Numbered from the stretch's first letter, positions 1 to 8,182 are shown. The stretch: DNA of 18,018 nt from SYIM01 sp044356835 (GCA_044356835.1 JBIKVK010000044.1:1-18018); one strand, 5' to 3'. The notes: generated by a model not told the origin, from the sequence alone. Numbers and translations: made by a program.

Positions 1-1078
1 CAAAGTCCAGCTGTTTGTGACGGATGCCCAGGCCAATGGGGTCACTGTGCTCGGCCCCGACATCAATGCCTCGAGCTATCGGTTCGAACCCATCGCAGAG
101 CGCCTGATCCGCTATGGTCTGGGGGCGGTGAAGGGCACGGGCCAGCATGCGGTCGAGAACATTCTTGCCGCCCGCCAGGCCGGAGCATTTCGCGACCTCT
201 TCGACTTCTGTCAGCGGATTGACCGCCGTATCGTCAATCGCCGCACCGTCGAAGCATTGATCCGTGCCGGCGCCTTCGATGCGATCGATCACGACCGTGC
301 GAGGCTGCTCGCCAATGCGGGCCGTGCGATCGAGGCGGCCGACGCCCGAGCGGCATCGGCCTCGCAGGCCACGCTCTTCGGGGATGCCGACGACGATGCT
401 GCAATTCATGCCTCCTGGGTCGAGGTCCCTGGATGGACCGAGCGGCAGCGACTGCAGGAGGAGCGGACCGCGCTCGGTTTTTTCTTCAGCGGCCATCTCT
501 TCACTGCCTACCAGGACGAGGTGCGGCGTTTTCTGCGGACCCGTCTCGCCGATCTCCAGCCGGACAAGGCACCGGCTTGGATGGCGGGAGTGATCGCCGG
601 CCAGCGCACCCAAATGACACGGCGCGGCAAGATGTTTTTTGTGACCCTGGACGACGGGAGCGCTCGGGTTGATGTAGCGGTGTACCGCGAGCTGTTCGAA
701 TCCTCGCGCCGGTTGCTGCGAGACGATGAGCTGCTGGTGGTGCTCGGTCGCGTCCAAAAGGACGACTACACTGGAGGGCAGCGGGTCACTGCAGAGCGAT
801 TACTCGACATTGCGGGCGCCCGTCAGGAATTTGGCAGGAGGCTGCTGATTCGGCTGAACGGCTTCGCCGACGGAGAAGCCTTGCGGAGTGCGATGGCCCC
901 ATTCGCATCCAGCCAGTGTGCTGAATCCGCGCAGCTGCCCGTTCGCATCGAGTACGGAAACCGTGAGGCCCGATGTGCGATCGAACTGGGTGAGGCCTGG
1001 CGGGTTCGCCCAGAAGACAATTTGATCGCTGCGATCGGTGAGCGCTTGCGTCCGCTTGCCGTCGGCGTCGAGTACTGA
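1..1078 (+). CDS. dnaE: DNA polymerase III alpha subunit, C-terminal part (partial, 5' end outside window)
   Basis: This is the end of the replicative polymerase catalytic subunit; the reading frame is open from base 2, so the gene begins upstream. About 358 residues are visible. They start in the end of the fingers/helix-hairpin-helix region (YGLGAVKGTGQHAVENIL, then LFDFCQRIDRRIVNRRT), which is highly typical of DnaE. A Q-x-x-L-F motif (QATLF, bases 365-379) sits where DnaE carries its internal beta-clamp-binding motif. It is followed by an OB-fold segment (MAGVIAGQRTQMTRRGKM, FVTLDDGSARVDV, about bases 580-820) and the C-terminal tail that in the family binds tau. The polymerase and PHP active-site regions are outside the window. 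The gene ends with TGA at 1076-1078 and msbA follows immediately. Identity is secure from motif order. Confidence 0.97.
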   Translation, partial: KVQLFVTDAQANGVTVLGPDINASSYRFEPIAERLIRYGLGAVKGTGQHAVENILAARQAGAFRDLFDFCQRIDRRIVNRRTVEALIRAGAFDAIDHDRARLLANAGRAIEAADARAASASQATLFGDADDDAAIHASWVEVPGWTERQRLQEERTALGFFFSGHLFTAYQDEVRRFLRTRLADLQPDKAPAWMAGVIAGQRTQMTRRGKMFFVTLDDGSARVDVAVYRELFESSRRLLRDDELLVVLGRVQKDDYTGGQRVTAERLLDIAGARQEFGRRLLIRLNGFADGEALRSAMAPFASSQCAESAQLPVRIEYGNREARCAIELGEAWRVRPEDNLIAAIGERLRPLAVGVEY

Positions 1079-1091
1079 GCGGGGCTGGGCC

Positions 1092-2855
1092 GTGCAGGGC
1101 TCGTTCGCGACCTACGCGCGCTTGCTTGGCTACGTCAGGCCTTACTGGAAGGCCTTCGTTGTCGCCCTGTTCGCGATGATGATCGCCGCTGCAACCGAGC
1201 CTCTCTTCGCTGCATTGATGAAGCCGCTCTTGGATCGTGGCTTTGTCGAGCGGCATCAGTTCGACCTGTGGGTGGTTCCCACGGCCATCATGGGCATCTT
1301 CATCGTCCGCGGCCTGGCCGGTTATTGCGGTGCCTATGCGCTCGCCTGGGTTTCGGGCAATGTGCTGATCGATGTACGCCGAGAGATGTTTGCGCATCTG
1401 CTTCGCTTGCCCGCCAGTGAATTCGAGCGTGAGGCGTCCGGGCTCCTGATTTCGCGGGTCGTATTCGAAGTCAATAGTTTTACCGACGCTGCCTCGCAGG
1501 TCATCACCGTTCTGGTTCGCGACAGTCTGGTGGTCATCGGGCTGATTGCCTGGCTGCTGATTCTCAACTGGAAGCTTGCGCTCGTCTCTTTCGCCCTGGC
1601 GCCCGTCATGGCGATCATTGTTGCAGCTTTCAGCCGCCGTATGCGAAGGCTGAACCGGGGCAGTCTTGAGGAGACCGCCGAGCTCACCCGGGTCGTCGAG
1701 GAAGCCGTTCAGGGACACAAGGTGATCAGGGTCTTCGATGCCTACGGTCGCGTTGAGCATCGATTTGCCCAGACCGCAGGTCGATTGCGTCGTGTGTCGA
1801 TCCGGATCCTCAGTGCGGCCGCGGCAGCCCAGCCGATCACCCAATTGTGCGCGGCCGCAGCAGTAGCTGTAGTGGTGACCGTAGCGGTCGACCAGGGCAG
1901 CGAGGGGGGCGCCACCGTTGGCAGTTTTGTGTCGTTCATCACCGCGATGCTGATGCTGCTGCCGCCGCTAAAACATCTGGTCGGGCTCAATGCCCCTATC
2001 CAGCGAGGGCTGGCGTCGGCCGAAAAGGTCTTTGAGCTCCTTGACCGGCCGCGCGAGGGAGATCGCGGCGCGCGGGTCATCGGACGGGCCCGGGGCGACC
2101 TGCAATTCGACCGTGTCGTGCTGAGGTACCCCGGCGCGCCCGTCGATACCCTGGGAGGGGTCAGCTTTCGTCTCAAGGCGGGCGAGGTGCTCGCCCTGGT
2201 CGGTCCCTCCGGTGGCGGCAAGACCACCCTGATGAACCTGCTTCCGAGATTTATTACGCCCGACTCCGGCCAAATCTTGCTCGATGGTGTCCCGATCGAG
2301 GATCTGACGCTGGCCAGCCTGAGAACCCAGATCGCTCTCGTGTCCCAGGATACGGTCCTCTTCAACGGGAGCATTCGCGCCAATCTGGCGGTGGCCGTGG
2401 CGGGCGAGCCGACCGACGACGCGTTGTGGCGGGCACTCGAGGTCGCCGCGCTCGACCAGCATGTCCGGAGTCTCCCGGGCGGGCTTGATGCTGAAATCGG
2501 AGAGCGCGGAACCCGTCTGTCCGGCGGACAGCGGCAGCGACTCTCGATCGCCCGGGCGGTGCTCAAGGACGCTCCCATCTTGCTGCTTGATGAGGCGACT
2601 TCGGCCCTCGATTCCGAAACCGAGCGCGCGGTTCAGCAGGCGCTCGAGCGCGTCATGAAGGGTCGTACCACCCTCGTGATTGCTCACCGGCTATCGACGA
2701 TCGAGCGAGCCGATCGTATTCTTGTTCTCGAGTCGGGACGGATCGTCGAGCAGGGGTCCCATCTCGAGTTGATGACCGCGCAGGGCAGCTACGCTCGTCT
2801 GGTACGTCTGCAACAGTCTGAAAACGAGGAGCCGAACAATGAGTGTTTCGCCTGA
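1092..2855 (+). CDS. msbA: Lipid A export ABC transporter, permease/ATP-binding protein MsbA
   Basis: Half-size ABC exporter that flips lipid A-core across the inner membrane as a homodimer. The N-terminal half is a six-helix transmembrane domain (first helices about residues 15-75). The C-terminal nucleotide-binding domain is complete: Walker A GPSGGGKT (371-378), Q-loop (LVSQDT), signature LSGGQ (476-480), Walker B ILLLDE with catalytic E501, and H-loop H532. I chose the GTG at 1092, 13 bases after the dnaE stop. It gives 587 residues, close to the usual approximately 580, and begins directly at the conserved elbow helix (YARLLGYVRPYW). An earlier in-frame GTG at 1038, inside dnaE, would add 18 unconserved-looking residues and has no visible Shine-Dalgarno. 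Assignment to MsbA rather than another lipid or peptide exporter rests on overall resemblance and the betaproteobacterial context. Confidence 0.9.
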   Translation: MQGSFATYARLLGYVRPYWKAFVVALFAMMIAAATEPLFAALMKPLLDRGFVERHQFDLWVVPTAIMGIFIVRGLAGYCGAYALAWVSGNVLIDVRREMFAHLLRLPASEFEREASGLLISRVVFEVNSFTDAASQVITVLVRDSLVVIGLIAWLLILNWKLALVSFALAPVMAIIVAAFSRRMRRLNRGSLEETAELTRVVEEAVQGHKVIRVFDAYGRVEHRFAQTAGRLRRVSIRILSAAAAAQPITQLCAAAAVAVVVTVAVDQGSEGGATVGSFVSFITAMLMLLPPLKHLVGLNAPIQRGLASAEKVFELLDRPREGDRGARVIGRARGDLQFDRVVLRYPGAPVDTLGGVSFRLKAGEVLALVGPSGGGKTTLMNLLPRFITPDSGQILLDGVPIEDLTLASLRTQIALVSQDTVLFNGSIRANLAVAVAGEPTDDALWRALEVAALDQHVRSLPGGLDAEIGERGTRLSGGQRQRLSIARAVLKDAPILLLDEATSALDSETERAVQQALERVMKGRTTLVIAHRLSTIERADRILVLESGRIVEQGSHLELMTAQGSYARLVRLQQSENEEPNNECFA

Positions 2856-3426
2856 CCGCTATCCCCTGGTTCAAGCCCTTGAGGATTGCCCCGAGGATAT
2901 TCGTACCGCAATGCTCACGGTCCAGGAAAAAAGCGGCTTTGTACCCAATGTATTCCTGATGCTGGCCCGACGCCCGGCTGAATTTCGCGCCTTTTTTGCC
3001 TACCACGACGCCCTGATGTTGCGTGAAGGAGGGCTCAGCAAGGCCGAGCGGGAAATGATCGTGGTCGCCACAAGCGCTGCCAATCAGTGCCTCTACTGCG
3101 TCGTGGCCCATGGCGCGATTCTCAGGATCTACCGGAAGGACCCGCTCATTTCGGATCACCTGGCAACCAACTGGCGCAAGGCCCGGCTGAACTCTCGTGA
3201 GCAGGCGATGCTGGAGTTTGCGCTCAAAGTGGCTACCGATTCGCACGCGATCACGGACCAGGATTACGAACCTTTGTCAGCTCAGGGATTCAGCGCAGAG
3301 GACGCTTGGGACATTGCGTCGATCGCGGCATTTTTCGCCTTGTCCAACCGGCTCGCCAATTTCTCCGGCATGATGCCCAACCCCGAGTTTCATTTGCTGG
3401 GGCGCATCCCGCGCCCGCCACGCTGA
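2839..3426 (+). CDS. AhpD-like peroxidase-related enzyme (carboxymuconolactone decarboxylase family)
   Basis: A 195-residue protein of the AhpD-like/CMD fold, matching the group usually annotated as 'uncharacterised peroxidase-related enzyme'. The thiol motif is intact: C84-L-Y-C87 followed by H91, preceded by the acidic helix KAEREMIVVA, the layout used in AhpD for disulfide-based peroxide reduction. The C-terminal half carries the family's second helical repeat (AWDIASIAAFFALSNRLANF). The ATG overlaps the end of msbA by 17 bases and has a GAGGAG Shine-Dalgarno at 2826-2831 inside msbA, so the two genes are probably co-transcribed and translationally coupled. No signal peptide is visible, so it should be cytoplasmic. 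The substrate and the electron donor are unknown; peroxidase activity is inferred only from the family. Confidence 0.88.
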   Translation: MSVSPDRYPLVQALEDCPEDIRTAMLTVQEKSGFVPNVFLMLARRPAEFRAFFAYHDALMLREGGLSKAEREMIVVATSAANQCLYCVVAHGAILRIYRKDPLISDHLATNWRKARLNSREQAMLEFALKVATDSHAITDQDYEPLSAQGFSAEDAWDIASIAAFFALSNRLANFSGMMPNPEFHLLGRIPRPPR

Positions 3427-3438
3427 TCGAGGTCTTTG

Positions 3439-3795
3439 ATGGAAGCACAATGGGTTGAAGATCCCCGGATCGAATCGGCGCGTCGCGTTGCGTTCATCTG
3501 TTATGCGCTCTACGCACTGTCGTTTCTGGTGGGCGTGACTGCAATCGCGGCAATTATCCTGGGCTATATCAAACGCGAAGACGCCCGCGGCACGTGGGTC
3601 GAGAGCCACTACCGTTGGCAGATCCGCACCTTTTGGATCGCACTCGTCGGGACGGTCGTATTCTGGATCCTGAGCTTGGTGCTGATCGGAATCCCGTTCC
3701 TGATCGCGCTCTATATCTGGGCAATTTACCGAGTCGTCAAGGGATGGTTGCGGCTTTATGAACGCCGGCCGGTGACGACCGAAAGCATGCTCTGA
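3439..3795 (+). CDS. Small DUF4870/Tic20-like inner-membrane protein
   Basis: A 118-residue membrane protein with no assigned function. Hydrophobic helices lie at about residues 17-42, 63-82 and 82-98, separated by a short polar segment containing HYRWQIRTFW (57-66), a signature common in the DUF4870 family of small proteobacterial membrane proteins. The ATG at 3439 has GAGG at 3429-3432, six bases upstream; a TTG at 3436 in the same frame is less well placed. It starts 12 bases after the AhpD-like gene and probably belongs to the msbA transcript. It is convergent with the ATP-grasp gene, with only 18 bases between the two stops. Family placement is moderately sure; the role is unknown. Confidence 0.75.
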   Translation: MEAQWVEDPRIESARRVAFICYALYALSFLVGVTAIAAIILGYIKREDARGTWVESHYRWQIRTFWIALVGTVVFWILSLVLIGIPFLIALYIWAIYRVVKGWLRLYERRPVTTESML

Positions 3796-3811
3796 GGCAG
3801 GCTTCAAACGG

Positions 3812-3832
3812 GCTCAAGCGACGGCCTTGAGC
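3812..3832. terminator. Candidate hairpin at convergent gene ends
   Basis: A perfect 7-bp inverted repeat, GCTCAAG (3812-3818) and CTTGAGC (3826-3832), with a 7-base loop. It lies across the last codons of the minus-strand ATP-grasp gene and beside the convergent junction at 3796-3813. Neither strand has a T-tract after it, so it is not a classic intrinsic terminator. It may be a weak transcription stop or RNA end-protecting stem, or chance. Confidence 0.25.
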
Positions 3833-5610
3833 GCCTCGATCGTGGCGCAGCCCTCGGTGCCCTCGTTTGGCAGGGTGGTCAGGCGGTCGACCGGAAGTCC
3901 TCTCGTCAATAGCGAAGCATCCTCTACGACGATCGTCACCGCATCGATGTCGCGCCTGAAGAGGCAGGCGCGCAGCCGGTCGATTGAGCCGAGGCCTGGC
4001 CTGAACGACAACGGCATCTCGCCAACCCAGGTGCCGGACTGCCCCACCAGGCACGCGTTGAGGCCATCTGCGCACAGGCTTTGGTGGTGGGCATGAGCGG
4101 CGCGCTCGGCGTCCTCATGGCCAACACAGGCGAATACCGGAATGCGGCCGTCCCCGCGGATGTGGCGCGCGAGAAACTCCGGGAGGTAGCTGCGCGAAAT
4201 CGAGGCCACACCGAGAACGGGCGAGAAATTGACCTCGTTGATCACGGCACCATTCTGATGCCAGGGGCGCGAGATGTCTGCGCTGATCAAATCCACGCCT
4301 GCATTCGAGAGCCCGACCATTTTTGCCGCCTGAATCGCGACCTGAGCGTTTTCGGGATGAATGCTCGCCGTCAGGTCCTCGTCATGGCCCCCCCACAGCG
4401 TGGACTCGATGGGGCGCAGCGACACCCGCAGTCCCCGCGCCGGCACGCTTTGAAGCTTAAGCCCCTGACTTTCAAGTGTGTGCTCGGTCAAAGCATCCAT
4501 AGGGTAGGGCTCTTCGCGCGTCCAGGGCAATTTCTCGGCTTCCCGCGCGTTCGCCGCAACGATCAGCGAAGCCACCGACCTGACACCGTCGCCAATCACC
4601 GACTTGGGGTCGCGGCGGACGACGTAAAGCACCTCGCCCCGGGCGATGAAAATGCGATGGCATACGCCCGGGACCTGACGCTCGACCAGTACCCGTTTGC
4701 TGAAGACCGCAGCGTCTCCGAAGGCACGCCCCAGGGCGTCTTCATCGGCGATATCGGTTGTGACCCCCTCGCCTCGATCCCGGTTCGCGGGCTTGACGAC
4801 CACGGGGTATCCGATTGCTCGAGCGGCCTCGATCGCCTTGTCGAGCGAACCGACCAATCGATGAAACGGGACCGGCAGCCCGGCTCGGCCCAGGACTACT
4901 GCAGTCAGCCGCTTGTCCTGTGTGATCAGAGCACCGACGGCCGCGTCCTGGGCCGTAATGCTGCGATCACTGAGCATCGAATTGGCGCCCCAGCCGATCT
5001 GAAAGACATTGTTTCCCACGTGCATGAATGGAATGTCCAGGCGTGAGGCGGCTGCGAGCACTTGATAGGTTGTCCTCGTTACCATGCCAGGAAACCCGCG
5101 AAGATCTTCGATCAGTTTCTGAATCGCCGTCAGCAGGTCGGTCGGCCTGTGATCCCGCTGGGCTCTGAGCGCGCGCGCGAAACACAAGGTCGCCGCTGAG
5201 CGATAGAGCCGTTCGAGGGCCTCGTCGGTCATTCCCATCCCGGCCGGGACTGCGAGCTTGGCTGCGACTTGCCCGCCAAGTCTTGCTCTGCGAACGAGGA
5301 CGACCCGGCCAGGCTCAAAGGCAGGGTTCATAGACCATTGCCGAAGCCCCATACCGAGACGCAGCAACGCATTCAAAAACCCTACCGTAATTTGAGCGCT
5401 GCCTGACAGGCGATCCGTCGACCCGGGGTCAGACCTGCGAAGCCCAAGGTCAACGGCCAGCCATTGCTCAAGCCGCTTGAGCCGGTCCAGCGACAACTCG
5501 AAGTCGCGAAACGTGATCACGAGCATTCGGCTCTGCTGTCGATCCGAGCCCCGATAGGCGATGGGCTGCGCCTTGGTTCCGATCAATCTGACACTGGCCT
5601 GAAACTTCAT
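3814..5610 (-). CDS. Cyanophycin synthetase-like ATP-grasp ligase with a degenerate, P-loop-less Mur-ligase remnant
   Basis: A 598-residue protein resembling the front two thirds of cyanophycin synthetase (CphA), which is usually 850-900 residues. Residues about 28-195 match the CphA N-terminal domain. Residues about 196-485 form an ATP-grasp domain: the entry segment QDKRLT..LGRAGLPVP (231-248), the nucleotide-binding lysine in VVVKPANRDRGEGV (K273, glycine-rich loop 276-282), E310, and the metal-binding E459 and N461 in INEVNFSPVLG. In CphA this domain uses ATP to join aspartate to the peptide backbone. After residue 489, where CphA begins its Mur-ligase half, the P-loop is gone and the protein ends about 110 residues later. 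The ATG lies 7 bases after the rng stop without a clear Shine-Dalgarno, suggesting coupling to rng; a later ATG at 5526 is the alternative. It is probably an amino-acid or peptide ligase. Substrates are unknown, and cyanophycin synthesis is unlikely. Confidence 0.8.
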   Translation of the reverse strand: MKFQASVRLIGTKAQPIAYRGSDRQQSRMLVITFRDFELSLDRLKRLEQWLAVDLGLRRSDPGSTDRLSGSAQITVGFLNALLRLGMGLRQWSMNPAFEPGRVVLVRRARLGGQVAAKLAVPAGMGMTDEALERLYRSAATLCFARALRAQRDHRPTDLLTAIQKLIEDLRGFPGMVTRTTYQVLAAASRLDIPFMHVGNNVFQIGWGANSMLSDRSITAQDAAVGALITQDKRLTAVVLGRAGLPVPFHRLVGSLDKAIEAARAIGYPVVVKPANRDRGEGVTTDIADEDALGRAFGDAAVFSKRVLVERQVPGVCHRIFIARGEVLYVVRRDPKSVIGDGVRSVASLIVAANAREAEKLPWTREEPYPMDALTEHTLESQGLKLQSVPARGLRVSLRPIESTLWGGHDEDLTASIHPENAQVAIQAAKMVGLSNAGVDLISADISRPWHQNGAVINEVNFSPVLGVASISRSYLPEFLARHIRGDGRIPVFACVGHEDAERAAHAHHQSLCADGLNACLVGQSGTWVGEMPLSFRPGLGSIDRLRACLFRRDIDAVTIVVEDASLLTRGLPVDRLTTLPNEGTEGCATIEALKAVA

Positions 5611-5617
5611 GGCCGGA

Positions 5618-7084
5618 TTACAGGAGGACGATGTCGTACTGTTCCTGGGGATACAGCGTCTCGACATGCAGGCTGATCTGCCGGCCGATCGCGTCGCACA
5701 GCGCGGCGAGCGATCCGGCCTCTTCCTCGAGCAAAAGGTCGATGACCGACTGCGCTGCGACGATGCGAAATTCGCGCGGGCTGAATTGACCGGCTTCGCG
5801 TTCGATTTCCCTGAGGATTTCGTAGCAGACGGTTCTGGCGGTCTTGATCAGGCCGCGACCCGAGCAGGTCGGACAGGGCTCGCACAGCTGTCTCGCAAGC
5901 GACTCGCGAGTTCGCTTCCGTGTGATCTCGACCAGACCCAACGAGGTCAGCCCGTTGACTGAGACACGCGTTCGATCAGGCTCGACGGCCTTGCGCAGCT
6001 CTGCGAGGACGGTACTACGGTGAGTTTCCTCGTCCATGTCGATCAGATCGACGACGATGATTCCCCCCAGATTGCGCAAGCGCAACTGACGCGCAATGAC
6101 GTGAGCCGCTTCGAGATTGGTCCTGAAAATGGTGTCTGCGAAATTTCGGCCACCAACATAGCTTCCCGTGTTCACATCGATCGTTGTCATCGCCTCGGTT
6201 TGATCGATGACCAGGTAGCCTCCCGACTTCAGGTTGACCCTTCTCGACAGCGCCTGTTCGATCTCAGCCTCGACGCCGCGGAGCTCAAAAAGCGGGCGAT
6301 CGGAACTGTGAAGTTTGAGGCGGTGGATCAACGAGGGCATATAACGCGTGGCGAACTCGCGCATGGATTCGAGCGCCTGAGGAGAGTCGACGAGAATCGC
6401 CTGGGTCGACTCGCCGGCGAGGTCTCGCAGCACCCGTTGGGTGAGGTCCAGTTCGCGGTAGATGGGCGCCGGTGCCCGGCTACGCCGACTCTCTGCCTGG
6501 ATCTGCTGCCAACTAAGGCGCAGGTAGTCGATGTCGGCACGCAATTCGACTTCATTCGCGTCTTCGGCCAGCGTACGCACGATGAATCCGCCCCTTTCAT
6601 CCTCGGGTACAAGTTGCTGCAGTCGCGCTTTAAGCGCCTGCCGGTCGGCCTCACCGCTGATGCGCTGAGACACGCCGATATGTTGCTCCTGAGGAAGATA
6701 GACCAGCAGGCGACCTGCGATACTGATCTGAGTCGACAGTCGTGCGCCTTTGGCCCCGGTGGGGTCCTTGATGACCTGAACGATCAGGGTTTGTCCCTCG
6801 AACAGCAGTTTCTCGATGGGCGCGGCCTGGGTCTCTCCGGCGGCACTGCTGCTGCGCGTTTGCCAGAGGTCGGCGACGTGGAGAAAAGCTGCGCGCTCCA
6901 GTCCGATATCGATAAACGCCGACTGCATGCCAGGCAGGACCCGCGACACCTTGCCCAGATATAAATTGCCGACCAGGCCTCTCGATGCCGCACGCTCGAT
7001 GTGCAGGTCCTGCATGATGCCGTTCTGTAGCAGGGCCACACGGGTTTCATGAGGCTTATAGTTGACCAGGATTTCTTCGACCAT
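5618..7084 (-). CDS. rng: Ribonuclease G
   Basis: Endoribonuclease of the RNase E/G family, which matures the 5' end of 16S rRNA and decays some mRNAs. The protein is 488 residues, essentially the usual RNase G length, with no RNase E-type scaffold tail. It has the N-terminal S1 RNA-binding domain (GNLYLGKVSRVLPGMQSAF onward, about 39-128), the catalytic metal-binding D303 (TTIDVNTGS) and D346 (GGIIVVDLIDM), and the Zn-link cysteines C404 and C407 (CPTC) needed for dimer and tetramer assembly. The ATG at 7084 shares one base with the maf stop (TGATG). A GTG one codon earlier is possible and would change only one residue. It lies between maf and the ATP-grasp gene in the same transcript. Confidence 0.96.
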   Translation of the reverse strand: MVEEILVNYKPHETRVALLQNGIMQDLHIERAASRGLVGNLYLGKVSRVLPGMQSAFIDIGLERAAFLHVADLWQTRSSSAAGETQAAPIEKLLFEGQTLIVQVIKDPTGAKGARLSTQISIAGRLLVYLPQEQHIGVSQRISGEADRQALKARLQQLVPEDERGGFIVRTLAEDANEVELRADIDYLRLSWQQIQAESRRSRAPAPIYRELDLTQRVLRDLAGESTQAILVDSPQALESMREFATRYMPSLIHRLKLHSSDRPLFELRGVEAEIEQALSRRVNLKSGGYLVIDQTEAMTTIDVNTGSYVGGRNFADTIFRTNLEAAHVIARQLRLRNLGGIIVVDLIDMDEETHRSTVLAELRKAVEPDRTRVSVNGLTSLGLVEITRKRTRESLARQLCEPCPTCSGRGLIKTARTVCYEILREIEREAGQFSPREFRIVAAQSVIDLLLEEEAGSLAALCDAIGRQISLHVETLYPQEQYDIVLL

Positions 7085-7698
7085 CACAGATCCCGCCCGG
7101 TACCGCGAAGCAGCCTCAAAGTTTCATACAGGGGCAGCCCTACGATACCGGTATAGCTGCCTTCGATGCGCCGCACGAATTCCGCTGCACCCCCCTGAAT
7201 CGCGTATGCGCCCGCCTTGTCCAGGGGTTCGCCGGTGGCCACGTAGCGCTCGATCCTCGCCTTCGTGAGACGGGCGAAAGTGACCCTGGAGACGGTGATG
7301 CACCGTTCGATCTGGCCGGCGCCGCGTACCAGCGCAACGGCGGTCAGCACCCGATGGGTGCGACCCGACAGCAGGCTGAGCATACGCACCGCATCGTCCG
7401 GGTCACGAGGCTTGGCGAGAATGGCGCCACCCACTGCAACGGTAGTATCCGCCGCCAGGACGGGTGCGGCCGGCAGTGACCGGTCCGCCCTCCGAGCCTG
7501 TCCGGCCAAGGCCTTGGCCAGGGCCACGCGTTCGACATAGGCTCTGGGCGCCTCGCCATCGCGGACATGCTCGAGATGTTCCACATCTTCGCCAGGATTG
7601 GCCAGCAACACTTGAAAGCGTACACCGGCCTGCTCCAGAAGGGCCTGCCGGCGCGGGCTCGCCGAGGCAAGGTAGATGACTGATGGCGCGGGCGTCAT
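7084..7698 (-). CDS. maf: Maf-family nucleoside triphosphate pyrophosphatase (YhdE type, dTTP/UTP)
   Basis: House-cleaning pyrophosphatase that hydrolyses dTTP/UTP or modified nucleotides to monophosphates. The Maf signature LASASPRR sits at the N-terminus, ADTTVAV with the catalytic aspartate lies mid-protein, then KPRD, and a C-terminal AGAYAIQG followed by SYTGIVGLPL. The last two blocks match the YhdE subgroup rather than YceF. Two in-frame ATGs exist. I take the one at 7698 (204 residues) because AAGGA at 7706-7710 is 7 bases upstream of it but only 1 base from the ATG at 7704. It follows the rlmH stop by about ten bases and overlaps the rng start by one base. Confidence 0.93.
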   Translation of the reverse strand: MTPAPSVIYLASASPRRQALLEQAGVRFQVLLANPGEDVEHLEHVRDGEAPRAYVERVALAKALAGQARRADRSLPAAPVLAADTTVAVGGAILAKPRDPDDAVRMLSLLSGRTHRVLTAVALVRGAGQIERCITVSRVTFARLTKARIERYVATGEPLDKAGAYAIQGGAAEFVRRIEGSYTGIVGLPLYETLRLLRGTGRDL

Positions 7699-7708
7699 GG
7701 GCATGTCC

Positions 7709-8179
7709 TTATCCGCGATGATAGGGGTGACCCGCGAGCAGCGACCAGGCTCGGTAAAGCTGCTCGGCGAGCAGCACCCGCACCAAGGGGTGAGGCAGGG
7801 TCAGGCTCGACAGCCGCAGGGTCTCATGGGCGCCCTCTCGCAAGCTCGGATCGATCCCGTCCGGCCCGCCGATCAGTAGGGCCACCGTTCGGGACTCTTG
7901 CCGCCACGCCGACAGGCGCTTCGCTAGGCTCCGGGTGTCGAGGTCGCGACCACGCTCGTCGAGCATGACGCGGTGAGCGCCTTCGGGAAGAGCCGCTCGA
8001 ATCCGCTCGGCCTCCCGCTGCATCCAGATCTGAGCGGATCCGCCCGAGCCTCTTGGCTCAGGTTTGATCTCTCGCCACTGGATCGCATGATCGGCAGGCA
8101 GCCGGCCACAGTACTCGCTGACTGCTTCGGTGACCCATGCGGGCATCCGGGTCCCGACGGCAATCACCAGGATCCGCAA
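7709..8179 (-). CDS. rlmH: 23S rRNA (pseudouridine1915-N3)-methyltransferase RlmH, TTG start
   Basis: SPOUT-class methyltransferase that uses S-adenosylmethionine to methylate pseudouridine 1915 in helix 69 of 23S rRNA on the assembled 70S ribosome. The 156-residue length is exactly typical. Visible motifs are LIGGPDGI (102-109, part of the SAM-binding trefoil knot) and the family-defining C-terminus with PHPLVR, LLAEQLYRAW and the final GHPYHRG. The start is TTG, three bases after the rsfS stop, backed by GAGG at 8188-8191 with an 8-base spacing. The encoded MRILVIAVG is the conserved beginning of the family, so the start is secure despite the rare codon. Confidence 0.97.
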   Translation of the reverse strand: MRILVIAVGTRMPAWVTEAVSEYCGRLPADHAIQWREIKPEPRGSGGSAQIWMQREAERIRAALPEGAHRVMLDERGRDLDTRSLAKRLSAWRQESRTVALLIGGPDGIDPSLREGAHETLRLSSLTLPHPLVRVLLAEQLYRAWSLLAGHPYHRG

Positions 8180-8182
8180 CGA

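Noticed and set aside
786..1844. A 352-codon minus-strand open frame opposite the dnaE/msbA junction
   Set aside because: It spans two strongly supported genes on the other strand, and its composition (many Arg, Gln, His, Gly) is typical of an antisense shadow.
4081..5046. A 321-codon plus-strand frame opposite the ATP-grasp gene
   Set aside because: The minus-strand protein has clear ATP-grasp motifs through this whole interval, and the plus-strand product has none.
5611..5667. A longer N-terminus for the ATP-grasp ligase starting at 5667 inside rng
   Set aside because: The extra 19 residues are Ser/Arg/Cys-rich, unlike the family, and the ATG at 5610 directly after the rng stop is the natural start.
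5622..5786. A perfect AGGAGG followed by ATG (5631) and a 51-codon plus-strand frame antisense to the end of rng
   Set aside because: It lies entirely opposite the conserved RNase G C-terminus, the Shine-Dalgarno spacing is only 3 bases, and the peptide is low complexity. It is probably chance.
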